From Anaeromyxobacter oryzae (GTDB lineage: Bacteria; Myxococcota; Myxococcia; Myxococcales; Anaeromyxobacteraceae), in the NCBI RefSeq assembly GCF_023169945.1, contig NZ_AP025591.1, forward strand, positions 1,882,501 through 1,946,500: a stretch of DNA of 64,000 nucleotides. The letters are read 5' to 3'. The notes below the pieces were generated by a model that did not search any database, was not told the origin of the DNA, and saw only the letters and a list, made by a program, of their open reading frames with translations. The position numbers and the translations under genes are program-made. This document shows, one piece after another, positions 8,715 through 17,032 of the stretch. The number at the start of each line of letters is the position of its first letter. The first letter of the stretch is position 1.

Positions 8715-9067
8715 ACGGCGTCGCACCGCTCCTCCGCCGTGCCCGGGCCGCGCTCCTCGCGGTGTCGCTCGGCTGCGCGACCGCGCCGCGCGCGCCGGCC
8801 GCGGCGGCGGACGCGGAGGGCGCCGTCCTGCGGTACGACGGCGCCGCCGACGCCGTGTACGTGTGCGGCACGATGACGGGGTGGGAGCCTGTCCCCCTCG
8901 AGCGCGACGCGCGTGGGTTCGGCCTCACCCTCCCACTCCCGCCGGGCCGATACGAGTATCGACTGGAGGTTCACCGCGGCGGGGAGGTACAGGTCGTGGT
9001 GCCCGAGGGTGCGGAGCGGACGGACGATGGGTTCGGAGGCGAGAATGCGATCGTGCGCGTGCCGTAA
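8711..9067 (+). CDS. Small lipoprotein with CBM48/AMPK-type domain
   Basis: This 118-residue protein has a signal peptide and lipobox (AVSLGC, Cys22), a short linker and one beta domain of about 85 residues. The domain resembles the C-terminal domain of the anti-sigma-like protein: VYVCGTMTGWEPVPLERD aligns with its VRVAGDFNGWRPEATPL, PPGRYEYRLEV with RRYEYMFVV, and DDGFGGENAIV with DDGFGGQNAIL. GTG at 8711 overlaps the previous stop. The family usually binds alpha-glucans, and the Trp of the TGW/NGW motif is kept. It is probably an outer- or inner-membrane lipoprotein of the same operon; whether it binds sugar is not known. Confidence 0.7.
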   Translation: MNGVAPLLRRARAALLAVSLGCATAPRAPAAAADAEGAVLRYDGAADAVYVCGTMTGWEPVPLERDARGFGLTLPLPPGRYEYRLEVHRGGEVQVVVPEGAERTDDGFGGENAIVRVP

Positions 9068-9131
9068 CCACGGCCGGATCGCCTCGTCCGGGATGACGAG
9101 GCCGGCCCTCCGGCTCACCCCCTGGACCCCG

Positions 9132-10007
9132 ATGCTGAACGCGCTGCTCCTCGCCGCCTTCCTCGTCGCGCCCGACGCCGAGGCGCGCCCGGAGCCGACG
9201 CCCGTCGACGCGGCGGTCGAGGCGGGCGTCCCCGTGGTCCTGGCGCGCGACGTCGCGGCGCGGGCGGAGGCGCGCGGCGTCGATCCGGCCGCCGCCCTCG
9301 CGCCCGTCGCGTCCGCGGCCCGCGCCGGCGTGCCGTCGGGTCCGGTCGCCGCGAAGGTGCTCGAGGGCCTCGCGAAGGGAGTGCCGGCGGAGCGCGTGCT
9401 CGCGGTCGCCGGCGCGCTCGCGGACCGGCTCGGCCGCGCCGGCGCGCTGCTCGATCGCGCGGCGGAGTCGGGCCTCGCGATCGGCCCCGACCTGCGGATC
9501 GCGGCGCTCGCCGACCTCGCGGACGCGATGGCCGCCGGCGTGTCGCCGGAGACCGTGCTCGCGCTCGTCGACGCGGCGCGCGCCGCGGGCGGACGGGCCG
9601 ATGCGGCCGTCGCGGCGGCGCGGACGCTCGGAGAGCTCGCGCGGCGCGGCGTGCCAGTGGCGGACGCGACCCCGCTCGCCGTCGCCCTCGCGAAGCGACC
9701 GCCGCTGCCCCCCGGCGAGATCGCAGCGCTGTACGAGGCGTACCGCCGCGAGGGTGGCGACGCGCCGGGGCCCTTCCTCGACGAGGCGCGGGGCCGGATC
9801 GCGCGCGGCGAGCCCCTCGCCGACGTCGTGGATCACTTCGGCGAGAGCCCCGACCACGTGAACCACGCCCGGCAGGCCGGCGGCCCGGCGGCGGCGCCCG
9901 GCGCGCACGGTCGCGCGGTGGGTCGACCGGAGCCCGGCGCGGTCCCGGGCGTGGAGGGCGAGCCGCGCGGGAGAGGCAACAGCAACAAGGGCGGCCGCGC
10001 GAGGTGA
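9132..10007 (+). CDS. Secreted alpha-helical repeat protein, function unknown
   Basis: The 291-residue product has a signal peptide (MLNALLLAAFLVAPDAEA) and a body of short amphipathic helices with repeating phrases such as GVPVVLARDV, GVPSGPVAAKVLEGL, GVPAERVLAV and GVSPETVLALV, an array of roughly 30-residue units. The tail is Gly-rich and ends GNSNKGGRAR. I recognise no catalytic motif. An in-frame ATG at 9093 gives 13 more residues and is an alternative start. It lies 64 bases after the CBM48 lipoprotein on the same strand and may be in the same transcript. Confidence 0.6.
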   Translation: MLNALLLAAFLVAPDAEARPEPTPVDAAVEAGVPVVLARDVAARAEARGVDPAAALAPVASAARAGVPSGPVAAKVLEGLAKGVPAERVLAVAGALADRLGRAGALLDRAAESGLAIGPDLRIAALADLADAMAAGVSPETVLALVDAARAAGGRADAAVAAARTLGELARRGVPVADATPLAVALAKRPPLPPGEIAALYEAYRREGGDAPGPFLDEARGRIARGEPLADVVDHFGESPDHVNHARQAGGPAAAPGAHGRAVGRPEPGAVPGVEGEPRGRGNSNKGGRAR

Positions 10008-10066
10008 CCCGGGGACAGGGTCCACGCGCCTTGTGGCCCCGAGCGGGGCCGGGCTAACATCCCGCC

Positions 10067-11845
10067 GTGGCCGAAGCAGCCCCCGCCTCCGAGTTCAAGC
10101 CCCATCTCTTCGGGAAGTTCTTCCTCCTGCAGCGGCTCGCGATGGGAGGGATGGCGGAGATCTACCGCGCCCGCGTCCCCGGCGCGGGCGGGTTCGAGAA
10201 GGAGCTCGTGGTGAAGCGGATCCTGCCCGCCCGGGCGCAGGATCAGGGCTTCATCAAGATGCTCGTGAACGAGGCCAAGCTCACCGTCCAGCTCACGCAC
10301 TCGAACATCGCGCAGGTGTACGAGTGCGGGCGGATCGACGGGACCTACTTCATCTCGATGGAGCTCGTGAACGGCGTCTCCTTGAAGGAGATGATGCAGG
10401 CGTTCACGCGCGCCGGGCAGGCGATCTCTCCGGAGCAGGCCATCTTCATGGTCCTGCAGCTGCTCACCGGCCTCGACTACGCGCACAAGAAGACGGACTC
10501 CCAGGGGCGCCCGCTCCAGATCGTCCACTGCGACGTCTCTCCCGACAACGCCCTCGTGTCGTGGGAGGGCGAGATGAAGCTCCTCGACTTCGGGATCGCG
10601 CGCGCGGCCACCGGGCTCTCCAACTACAAGGAGGGCATGCTGATGGGGAAGCTCGGGTACGTCGCGCCCGAGCAGGCCTCCCTCGAGCGCAAGTGGGACC
10701 ACCGCGTCGACATCTTCGCCGCGGGCATCATCCTCTACGAGCTGCTCACGAAGCAGAAGCCCTTCCCGAAGGCGACCGACGTCGAGTCGCTCGTCCAGTC
10801 GCGCAAGGCGCGGGTGGTCCCGCCGACGTCCGTCGACCCTCGGCTGCCGAGGGACCTCGACGGGATCGTCGCGAAGGCGCTCGCGTACGACCCCGACGAC
10901 CGCTACCCCGACGCGCGCTCGTTCGCCGATGCGCTCGTGGACGTGCTCTTCCCGACCCCGCAGTCCTCGATCCAGGACCTGCTCGGGAAGCAGATGCAGC
11001 AGGTCTTCTCCGAGAAGATCGTCCGGCAGCGGGCGGCGCGCGCGCACGATCCGCTCATCATGAAGGTGCTCGCGAACCTCGCCGAGAAGCAGGCCAAGGC
11101 GGAGTACGAGCGGCTCAGCGCGCAGTCGGCGCCGGCGTTCGCGACGGAGAGCGCGGACGCGCTGTTCGAGCCCCACCTGGCCGCGGGATCGACCGATGGA
11201 TCGTCGCTCGAGACGCCGCGCCCGGCGCCGCGACGCCCGAGCCGCCCGCGCACGGTCGTCCTCGAGGGCGTGCGGGTGCGCACGGCGCTCCTCGTCGGGC
11301 TCCTCGTCGCCGCGGCCGGCGCGGCGGGGCTGCACTACGGCGAGACGTGGCTCCGGCCCGGCGTGCTCGTGGTGACGTCGGAGCCGCCGGGCGCGGCGGT
11401 GTCGCTCGACGGCACGCCCACCGGCCAGGTGACGCCGGCGGTGCTCGAGGACGTGATCCTGTCGACGCGGCACGACGTGGCGCTCGAGGGAGCCGGCCTC
11501 CGCGGCGCCGCGGTCGCGGTCGAGCCGGTGCCGGGGAAGATGGTCCGCCGGGTCCACGCGCGCCTGCAGACCGCGCTCGGGAGCTTCACGGTGCGGAGCG
11601 TCCCCGCCGGCGCGGAGGTCCGCGTGGACGAGCGCGTCATCGGCGCGACGCCGGTGACGATCTCGAAGGTCCGCATGGACGAGCGGCACCGCATCGACCT
11701 CACGCTCGTCGGGTACGACCTCGATCAGTTCGTCGTGCTGCCGGAGAAGGACGGGACCGAGTTCTCCCGGACGCTCGCGCGGACGGAGGCGCGGCCGAAG
11801 GAGAAGGCGCCGGAGCCGAAGGGCCGGGACAAGGGCCGGCCATGA
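10067..11845 (+). CDS. Ser/Thr protein kinase with PEGA domains, non-RD type
   Basis: The 592-residue protein has a Hanks-type kinase domain (about 15-295): Gly loop AMGGMAEIY, catalytic Lys50 in ELVVKRIL, catalytic loop HCDVSPDN (154-161), DFG at 174-176 and APE in YVAPEQ. The Arg before the catalytic Asp is Cys, so it is a non-RD kinase. A membrane helix lies at about 405-424, followed by two PEGA-like beta domains (SEPPGAAVSLDGTPTG and SVPAGAEVRVDERVIG) on the far side of the membrane. The start is GTG at 10067. The next gene encodes an FHA protein, a likely phosphothreonine reader. Such kinases are abundant in myxobacteria; substrates here are unknown. Confidence 0.93.
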   Translation: MAEAAPASEFKPHLFGKFFLLQRLAMGGMAEIYRARVPGAGGFEKELVVKRILPARAQDQGFIKMLVNEAKLTVQLTHSNIAQVYECGRIDGTYFISMELVNGVSLKEMMQAFTRAGQAISPEQAIFMVLQLLTGLDYAHKKTDSQGRPLQIVHCDVSPDNALVSWEGEMKLLDFGIARAATGLSNYKEGMLMGKLGYVAPEQASLERKWDHRVDIFAAGIILYELLTKQKPFPKATDVESLVQSRKARVVPPTSVDPRLPRDLDGIVAKALAYDPDDRYPDARSFADALVDVLFPTPQSSIQDLLGKQMQQVFSEKIVRQRAARAHDPLIMKVLANLAEKQAKAEYERLSAQSAPAFATESADALFEPHLAAGSTDGSSLETPRPAPRRPSRPRTVVLEGVRVRTALLVGLLVAAAGAAGLHYGETWLRPGVLVVTSEPPGAAVSLDGTPTGQVTPAVLEDVILSTRHDVALEGAGLRGAAVAVEPVPGKMVRRVHARLQTALGSFTVRSVPAGAEVRVDERVIGATPVTISKVRMDERHRIDLTLVGYDLDQFVVLPEKDGTEFSRTLARTEARPKEKAPEPKGRDKGRP

Positions 11846-11852
11846 GGACGGG

Positions 11853-12440
11853 ATGAAGCTCGTCATCGAGGACGAGGCCGGGACGCGCTCCGTCGTGCCG
11901 TTCACGCGCGACGAGATCGTCGTCGGCCGCGCGGCGGACGGCGTCTCCTTCCGCCTGCTCGATCGCGACGTGTCCCGGCGCCACGCGCGGTTCGTCCGCT
12001 CGAGCGGGGCGGTGTTCGTCGAGGACCTCGGCAGCCTCACCGGCACGCGCGTGAACGGCGAGAAGATCGCGGGACGGCGGCGGCTCCGCGAGGGCGACCT
12101 GGTGGAGATCGGCGACTACGACCTGGCGGTGCTCCCGGACGAGGACGCGGCGCACGCCGCGGGCGCGCCGCCGCCGCTCCCGGGAGACGCCGCCGCTCCG
12201 GCGCCCGTCCGGGCCGTCCCCGCGGCGGCCGCCCCCGTCGTCGCGCGCGCCGCGCCGGCTCCGGCCCCCCGCACCATTCCGGCCCCCGCCGCCGCTCCTC
12301 GCGCGCGCCGCGCGCTCGCGCCGGCGCTCGTGGCCGGGCTCGTCGGGCTGCTGCTCGGGATCGCCGCCGGGGTCGCCGTCGGGCTCGCCACCCGGCCCGC
12401 GCCGGCGCCGCCCGCGCCGACCGCGGCCGCCCCGCCGTAG
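11853..12440 (+). CDS. FHA-domain membrane protein
   Basis: The 195-residue protein has an N-terminal forkhead-associated domain (about 1-95) with the phosphothreonine-binding residues in place: GRAADGVSF, SRRHARF and the LTGTRVNGEKI segment. An Ala/Pro-rich linker leads to one C-terminal membrane helix (LVAGLVGLLLGIAAGVAVGL) and a short tail. The start is eight bases after the kinase stop, so the pair is probably cotranscribed and the FHA domain may bind the autophosphorylated kinase or its targets. It converges on the crotonase gene with four bases between the stops. Confidence 0.88.
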   Translation: MKLVIEDEAGTRSVVPFTRDEIVVGRAADGVSFRLLDRDVSRRHARFVRSSGAVFVEDLGSLTGTRVNGEKIAGRRRLREGDLVEIGDYDLAVLPDEDAAHAAGAPPPLPGDAAAPAPVRAVPAAAAPVVARAAPAPAPRTIPAPAAAPRARRALAPALVAGLVGLLLGIAAGVAVGLATRPAPAPPAPTAAAPP

Positions 12441-12444
12441 CGCG

Positions 12445-13245
12445 TCACCGTCCGCTGAAGCGCGGCGCCCGCCGCTCCTCGCGCGCGCGCCGCCCCTCGA
12501 GGATGTCCTCGCTCTCGAACGCGCGCCGCCGGAGGCCGGCGATCTCGGCGCGCTCCTCGCCGGAGAGGCCGCGCTCGTGCGTCGCCTCGAGCAGGTCGAG
12601 GATCCGCTTCATGCCCTGGACGGCCAGCGGCGCGTTCGCGCCGATCTCGGCGGCTAGCGCGAGCGCCTCCCGCTCCGCCTCCGCCGCGGGCGCGACCCGG
12701 TTCACGAGCCCCCACGCGAGCGCGGTGTCCGCGTCGACGGGCCGGCCCACGAAGAACAGCTCTCGCGTCCGCGCCGCGCCGACGAGGCCGAGGAACCGGC
12801 GGAGGCCGCCCTCCGGGTAGACGACGCCCAGCTTCGCGGGCGGCATCCCGAGCGCCGCGCCCGCCCGCGCGACCCGCAGATCGCACGTCGCGGCGAGCTC
12901 GAGGCCGCCGCCGAACGCCGAGCCGTTCAGGAACGCGAGCGTCGGGCACGGCACCGCGGCGAGCACGTCCGACGCGCGCTCGACCGCCTCGTCGGGCCGG
13001 AGCCCGCGCGGCGAGGTGAGTCCCATCTCGGCGAGATCGAAGCCCGAGGAGAACGCGTCATCGCCCGCGCCGCGCAGCACGAGGCATCGCACGCGGTCCG
13101 CCGCCGCCTGCTCGCAGGCGGCCTCGAGCTCCTCGAGCGCCTGGAAGTCGAGCGCGTTCCGCTTCGCGACGTTGTCGATGACGAGGACGCGGACGGTATC
13201 GCGGTCCTCCGCGCGGATCCGCGGTGAGCTCCTGACCGCGCTCAT
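12445..13245 (-). CDS. Enoyl-CoA hydratase/isomerase family (crotonase) protein
   Basis: The 266-residue protein is a crotonase-fold enzyme. The first oxyanion-hole segment is SSGFDLAEMG and the second is GSAFGGGLELAATCDLRVA, which keeps the first catalytic Glu of enoyl-CoA hydratases. The second Glu, normally in a QPE segment, is absent: the aligned sequence is MPPAKLG. This makes a classical hydratase less likely; an isomerase, decarboxylase or other crotonase is possible. Its start overlaps the end of the biotin-carrier gene (13242-13245), so the two are translationally coupled. That pairing suggests a role near acyl-CoA carboxylation or branched-chain acid breakdown, but this is inference. 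Confidence 0.85.
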   Translation of the reverse strand: MSAVRSSPRIRAEDRDTVRVLVIDNVAKRNALDFQALEELEAACEQAAADRVRCLVLRGAGDDAFSSGFDLAEMGLTSPRGLRPDEAVERASDVLAAVPCPTLAFLNGSAFGGGLELAATCDLRVARAGAALGMPPAKLGVVYPEGGLRRFLGLVGAARTRELFFVGRPVDADTALAWGLVNRVAPAAEAEREALALAAEIGANAPLAVQGMKRILDLLEATHERGLSGEERAEIAGLRRRAFESEDILEGRRAREERRAPRFSGR

Positions 13246-13454
13246 CCGAGGACCACGAGGACGTCACCCTCGGACACCGGCTGTCCCTCCTTCACGCGGA
13301 TCTCCTTCACGGTCCCGCCCGCCTCCGCCTCGACCGGCATCTCCATCTTCATCGACTCGAGGATCACGATCACGTCACCCGGCTTCACGGCGTCGCCGGG
13401 CTTCTTCTCGATCCGTGTGACGGTGCCGGTGATGTGGGCGGCGACCTGGGGCAT
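13242..13454 (-). CDS. Biotin/lipoyl attachment carrier protein (BCCP-like)
   Basis: This 70-residue protein is a single biotinyl domain: HITGTVTRIEKKPGDAVKPG, then the biotinylation site ESMKMEM with Lys36, then EGQPVSEGDVLVVL. It is a stand-alone carrier of the type used by acyl-CoA or oxaloacetate carboxylases. The open frame extends upstream to 13577, but similarity begins at the ATG at 13454 (MPQVAAH), so I start there. It is followed with a 4-base overlap by the crotonase gene. No biotin carboxylase or carboxyltransferase subunit is in the window, so its partner enzyme is unknown. Confidence 0.88.
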   Translation of the reverse strand: MPQVAAHITGTVTRIEKKPGDAVKPGDVIVILESMKMEMPVEAEAGGTVKEIRVKEGQPVSEGDVLVVLG

Positions 13455-13648
13455 TTGGGCTCTCCGGCGGTGCGGGTTCGCGGCGGGGAAAGGTATCTCG
13501 CTGCGGCACGGCCGGCAATCACGGGCGCAGGTCGGGGTCAGGGGGGGGGAGGTCGTGTGTCCGACGCCGTTCACCACACGTCAACGTCACGCGACGCAGA
13601 GCCGGCTTCGGCGAGCTGAGCTGGAGGAAGACGCTCGACGAACGAAAA

Positions 13649-13671
13649 GGGTCCGCGCGGCGGGCGGACCC
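13649..13671 (-). terminator. Intrinsic terminator after the PilZ-receiver gene
   Basis: An 8-bp perfect stem (GGGTCCGC/GCGGACCC) with a 7-base loop is followed on the minus strand by CTTTTCG. It lies about 40 bases past the stop of the PilZ-receiver gene and would separate it from the biotin-carrier/crotonase pair. Confidence 0.75.
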
Positions 13672-13708
13672 TCGATTCGCGTCCCCGGGGGCGACTCGTT
13701 CCCCGGAA

Positions 13709-14551
13709 CTACCGGCGGGAGGCCGGTTTCGCGTCTGCCCGATCTTTAGCCACTCCGGTCCCATTCGGCAATTCCTCCCCGCGGGTCTCCCCGGCGGAGG
13801 GAGCGCTCGCCCCCACGCCGCGACCGGCGCGAAGCGCGCGGATGGTGTTCGCGAGATCCTGGTAGCTCACCGGCTTGCGGAGGAAGTGCGCGACGCCGAG
13901 GGCGCCGAGCCGCTCGCGCTCCTTGTCGCCGCCGGACGTGATCACGACGACGGGAAGGTGAGCGAGCGCGGGCTCCGCCCGGATCTTCTCGATCATCGAG
14001 ATCCCGGAGAGGACGGGCATGAACACGTCCGTGACGACCGCGTCGACCGGGGGCGCCCCGAGCAGGCGGTCGAACGCGCTCGCGCCGTCGCTCGCGACCT
14101 CGATCCCGAGGTCCGGGAGGTTGTCGGTCTCCGACAGGCGGCGGAGCGCGGCGGCGTACATCGAGGCGACGAGCGCGTTGTCCTCGACGAGCAGGATCCG
14201 GAACGAGGGGTCCGGCCGGCGAGCGCCGGCGACGCGGCGGGCGACCTCCACGAGCTTGGTCCGGTCCGCGGCGAGGTCGGCGGGGACGCGCACCGCCACG
14301 CCGCCCGGGTGATCGGCGGACGGCTCGCGCACCCGGACGATCTCGACCGTCAGCTCCACCGGCTCGAGCAGCTGCGGGAACGAGACGACCAGCGTCGCCC
14401 GATCCCCGAGCGCGAACTCGCGCTCCGTGCGGATGAAGAGGCCGCCGGCGGAGAGGTTCTCGGTATAGTCGAGGACGCTCTCCGCGCCGAGGTACTGGAC
14501 CGCGAGGATGAGGGGGAAGCGGGGATGCGCTCTCCTCTCGTGATCCATCAC
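13709..14551 (-). CDS. PilZ domain-response regulator receiver fusion
   Basis: The 280-residue protein joins an N-terminal PilZ domain (about 1-105) to a receiver domain (about 117-240). The PilZ part has the c-di-GMP motif RAHPR (R7 to R11) and NLSAGG (32-37), so both halves of the RxxxR...NxSxxG signature are kept. The receiver has LLVEDN, the phospho-acceptor Asp175 in VTDVFMP, a Ser in TSGG and the conserved Lys in FLRKPV. A low-complexity tail follows. It probably integrates c-di-GMP and phosphorylation, perhaps for motility or development. No cognate kinase is adjacent. Either of the first two ATGs could be the start. Confidence 0.92.
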   Translation of the reverse strand: MMDHERRAHPRFPLILAVQYLGAESVLDYTENLSAGGLFIRTEREFALGDRATLVVSFPQLLEPVELTVEIVRVREPSADHPGGVAVRVPADLAADRTKLVEVARRVAGARRPDPSFRILLVEDNALVASMYAAALRRLSETDNLPDLGIEVASDGASAFDRLLGAPPVDAVVTDVFMPVLSGISMIEKIRAEPALAHLPVVVITSGGDKERERLGALGVAHFLRKPVSYQDLANTIRALRAGRGVGASAPSAGETRGEELPNGTGVAKDRADAKPASRR

Positions 14552-14979
14552 CGCTCCTCGAAAGCCGCCCTCGCGGCCGTGCGCTGCGTGCCCGGCGAAC
14601 AGACCTCAATTTACGCCCTTTCCTGCCACCACGTCCCGTCCGGTGCGCACCGGACGTGCACCATGACGCCGGGACGGGGTCGGCGTGGGAGCACGGCGCG
14701 TCGCGGTGGACGGCGACCGAGTGCCGCTCAAGGCGCCGAGATCTCAGGCGAAGCCACGCCCGCTGGACGGCCGCCCCTCGCCGCCGCTGCGGCAAGGGCT
14801 CGTCCTGGCGACCAGCGCGGCGCAGGATTGACACGCCCTCGCGACCTCGTCGAGCCGACGCGGCGCGCGTCTCCCCCGGTGCAGCCGCGTGCCGCGCCGA
14901 CGGTCCAATTGCGACCGCACCGGCGCGTCGCTATCGTCGCCGCGTTCTCTCTCACTCCTTCGCACGACGAGGAGACATC
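14552..14979. other. Intergenic region between divergent PilZ-receiver and SDR genes
   Basis: About 430 bases without a convincing gene. It holds the promoters of both flanking genes. A less GC-rich patch near 14607-14630 and a TTGACA at 14828-14833 (no clear -10 element) are the only promoter-like signals seen. Open frames that cross it have no recognisable similarity. Confidence 0.5.
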
Positions 14980-15753
14980 ATGGACGCGGTCGAAGGACGG
15001 GTGGCACTCGTGACGGGCGGCGGACGCGGCATCGGTCGCGCCATCGCGCTCGCGCTGGCGAGGGCGGGGGCGCACGTGGCGGTCGCGGCGCGCTCCGTCC
15101 CCGAGATCGAGGCGGTCGCGGCGGAGGTGGCCAGGCTCGGCCGGCGCACGCTCTTCTTGCCGCTCGACGTCTCCGATCGCGCAGCGGTCGCGCGCGCGCC
15201 GGGCCTCGTGGCGGAGGAGCTCGGTCCCGTCGACATCCTGGTGAACAACGCCGGCACCCACGCGTCGATGCCGGTGCACAAGATGGACGACGCGACCTGG
15301 GACGCGATCCTCGCGGTGGACCTCACCGGCCCCATGCTCCTCACGCGGGCGTGCCTCCCCGCGATGTACGAGCGCGGCTTCGGGCGCATCGTGAACGTCG
15401 CGTCCGTCGCAGGGAAGATCGGCCTGAAGCACGGGTCGGCGTACTCCGCCGCGAAGCACGGGCTCATCGGCTTCACGCGTAGCCTCGCGCTCGAGGCCGC
15501 GAAGAAGGGCGTCACCGTGAACGCGATCTGCCCGAGCTGGACGGAGACGCAGATGCTCGACGAGGCCGTCGAGGCCATCGCCCGGGCCACGGGGAGGTCG
15601 GAGGCGGAGGCGCGCGCGACGATCCTGCGCTCGAACCCGCTCGGCCGCGCGGCGCTGCCCGAGGAGGTGGCGGAGGCGGCGGTGTTCCTCGTGCGCAACG
15701 CGGCGGTGACCGGGCAGGCGATCCACGTGGATGGGGGCGAGGTGATGAGCTGA
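14980..15753 (+). CDS. Short-chain dehydrogenase/reductase (SDR), classical type
   Basis: The 257-residue protein is a classical SDR: NAD(P) motif TGGGRGIG, NNAG, catalytic YSAAK (Tyr-x-x-x-Lys) preceded by a Ser in NVASVAGK, and the late PSWTET segment. It resembles 3-hydroxybutyrate dehydrogenases and 3-oxoacyl-ACP reductases, and the phrase KHGSAYSAAKHGLIGFT fits the former; the substrate cannot be settled. The start at 14980 has a GAGGAG ribosome site six bases upstream. The gene stands alone between the divergent PilZ-receiver gene and an EamA transporter on the same strand. Confidence 0.9.
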   Translation: MDAVEGRVALVTGGGRGIGRAIALALARAGAHVAVAARSVPEIEAVAAEVARLGRRTLFLPLDVSDRAAVARAPGLVAEELGPVDILVNNAGTHASMPVHKMDDATWDAILAVDLTGPMLLTRACLPAMYERGFGRIVNVASVAGKIGLKHGSAYSAAKHGLIGFTRSLALEAAKKGVTVNAICPSWTETQMLDEAVEAIARATGRSEAEARATILRSNPLGRAALPEEVAEAAVFLVRNAAVTGQAIHVDGGEVMS

Positions 15754-15870
15754 TCGGACCCGCATCCTCCACGGCCACGCCCACGTGCCCGTGCCCGTGA
15801 ACGTGCCCGGGCTCTCGTGCCCGTGTCCCGCCTCCCGTGGCCCGTGGCCCGTGGCCCGTCCCCCGGCGGC

Positions 15871-15925
15871 CCCCCTCACCCCGGCCCTCTCCCCCCGCTC
15901 CGCTTCGCTGCGCAGGGGGAGAGGG
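15871..15925. repeat. Dispersed palindromic repeat (REP-like) with 11-bp stem
   Basis: A stem CCCTCTCCCCC (15885-15895) pairs perfectly with GGGGGAGAGGG (15915-15925) around a 19-base loop. The first 25 bases (15871-15895) recur with one mismatch at 35606-35630 inside a gene, so this is a dispersed element. It may also act as a terminator after the SDR gene. A run of CCGTGGCC units lies just upstream (15835-15860). Confidence 0.7.
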
Positions 15926-15998
15926 AGGAATCCTGCGAACGACGCCAGCTCCTGCGGCCTGCCGCCCGAGGCGTCCGGCGCCGCCACCTCCCGACCCC

Positions 15999-16910
15999 AT
16001 GCCGCCCGCGTCCACCCCCGCTCCCTCCGCGTCCACCCCCGCTCCGAAGACCACCGCCGCTCCGAAGACCACCGCGATCGTCCTCGCCCTCGGCGCGCTG
16101 TACGTCATCTGGGGGTCCACCTACCTCGGCATCCGCGTCGCGCTCGAGGGCTTCCCGCCCCTCCTCATGGCGGGGAGCCGCTTCGTCGTCGCGGGCGCGG
16201 TCCTCTACACGGCGCTGCGGCTCCGCGGCGCGCCGCGGCCTTCCCCGCGGGGCTGGGGGGCGGCCGCGATCGTGGGGCCGCTCCTGGTCGGCGCGAACGC
16301 CCTCGTCTCGACCGCCGAGGTCCAGGTGTCGTCGAGCGTCGCCGCGATCGTCGTCGCGTCCGTGCCGCTCTGGACGGCGATCGCGGCGGCGATCTCCGGG
16401 CAGCGGCCCACGGCCCGCGAGTGGATCGGCATCGCGGTGGGCATCGCCGGCGTGGTCGTGCTGCAGGCCGGGGGCGAGCTGCGCGGCAGCCCCGCCGGCG
16501 CGGCGCTCCTCGTGCTCTCGACGTGGTGCTGGGCGAGCGGGTCGATCGTGTCGAGGCGGCTCCCCCTGCCCGAGGGGCTCATGGCGAGCGCGGCGGAGCA
16601 GCTCTGCGGCGGCGCGGTGATCCTCGCCGCGGCGCTCGTCCGCGGCGAGCGGATCGGCGCCGCCCCCGCGCTCCGGCCGACGCTCGCGTGGGTCTACCTG
16701 ATCGTGTTCGGCTCGCTCGTCGCGTTCAGCGCGTACGTGTGGCTGCTCCGGCACGTCCGGCCGGCCCTCGCGACGAGCTACGCGTACGTGAACCCCGCCG
16801 TCGCGGTCGGGCTCGGCGCCCTCGCGGGCGAGGCGATCCCGCCCCGCGCCCTCGCCGCGCTCGCCCTCGTGGTGGCGGGCGTGGTCATCGTCGCGACCCG
16901 GCGGCGCTGA
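15999..16910 (+). CDS. EamA/DMT family transporter (YedA-like)
   Basis: The 303-residue protein has about ten hydrophobic segments in two EamA repeats. The first starts TTAIVLALGALYVIWGSTYL, the usual opening of the drug/metabolite transporter family, and the second repeat includes ALLVLSTWCWASGSIVSRR. It probably exports a small metabolite or amino acid across the inner membrane. Start: the ATG at 15999 gives an Ala/Pro/Thr-rich N-terminus before the first helix; an upstream in-frame ATG at 15837 would run through the repeat region and is rejected. Substrate unknown. Confidence 0.88.
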   Translation: MPPASTPAPSASTPAPKTTAAPKTTAIVLALGALYVIWGSTYLGIRVALEGFPPLLMAGSRFVVAGAVLYTALRLRGAPRPSPRGWGAAAIVGPLLVGANALVSTAEVQVSSSVAAIVVASVPLWTAIAAAISGQRPTAREWIGIAVGIAGVVVLQAGGELRGSPAGAALLVLSTWCWASGSIVSRRLPLPEGLMASAAEQLCGGAVILAAALVRGERIGAAPALRPTLAWVYLIVFGSLVAFSAYVWLLRHVRPALATSYAYVNPAVAVGLGALAGEAIPPRALAALALVVAGVVIVATRRR

Positions 16911-16947
16911 CGGCCGGCCCACCGAGCGCGTGGTCGCGCGGGGCGGC

Positions 16948-16976
16948 TTGACGCGCGCGGGCGTCCTCGGTTCTCA
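16948..16976 (+). promoter_or_regulatory. Candidate sigma-70-type promoter of trpB2
   Basis: TTGACG at 16948-16953 and TTCTCA at 16971-16976 are 17 bases apart. The -35 element is good and the -10 element weak. It lies about 57 bases before the trpB2 start. Confidence 0.35.
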
Positions 16977-17032
16977 TCGCGGGCTCACGACTTGCAGCCC
17001 ACCCGCCGGTGGCGGGTGGTGCGGGGCCCACG

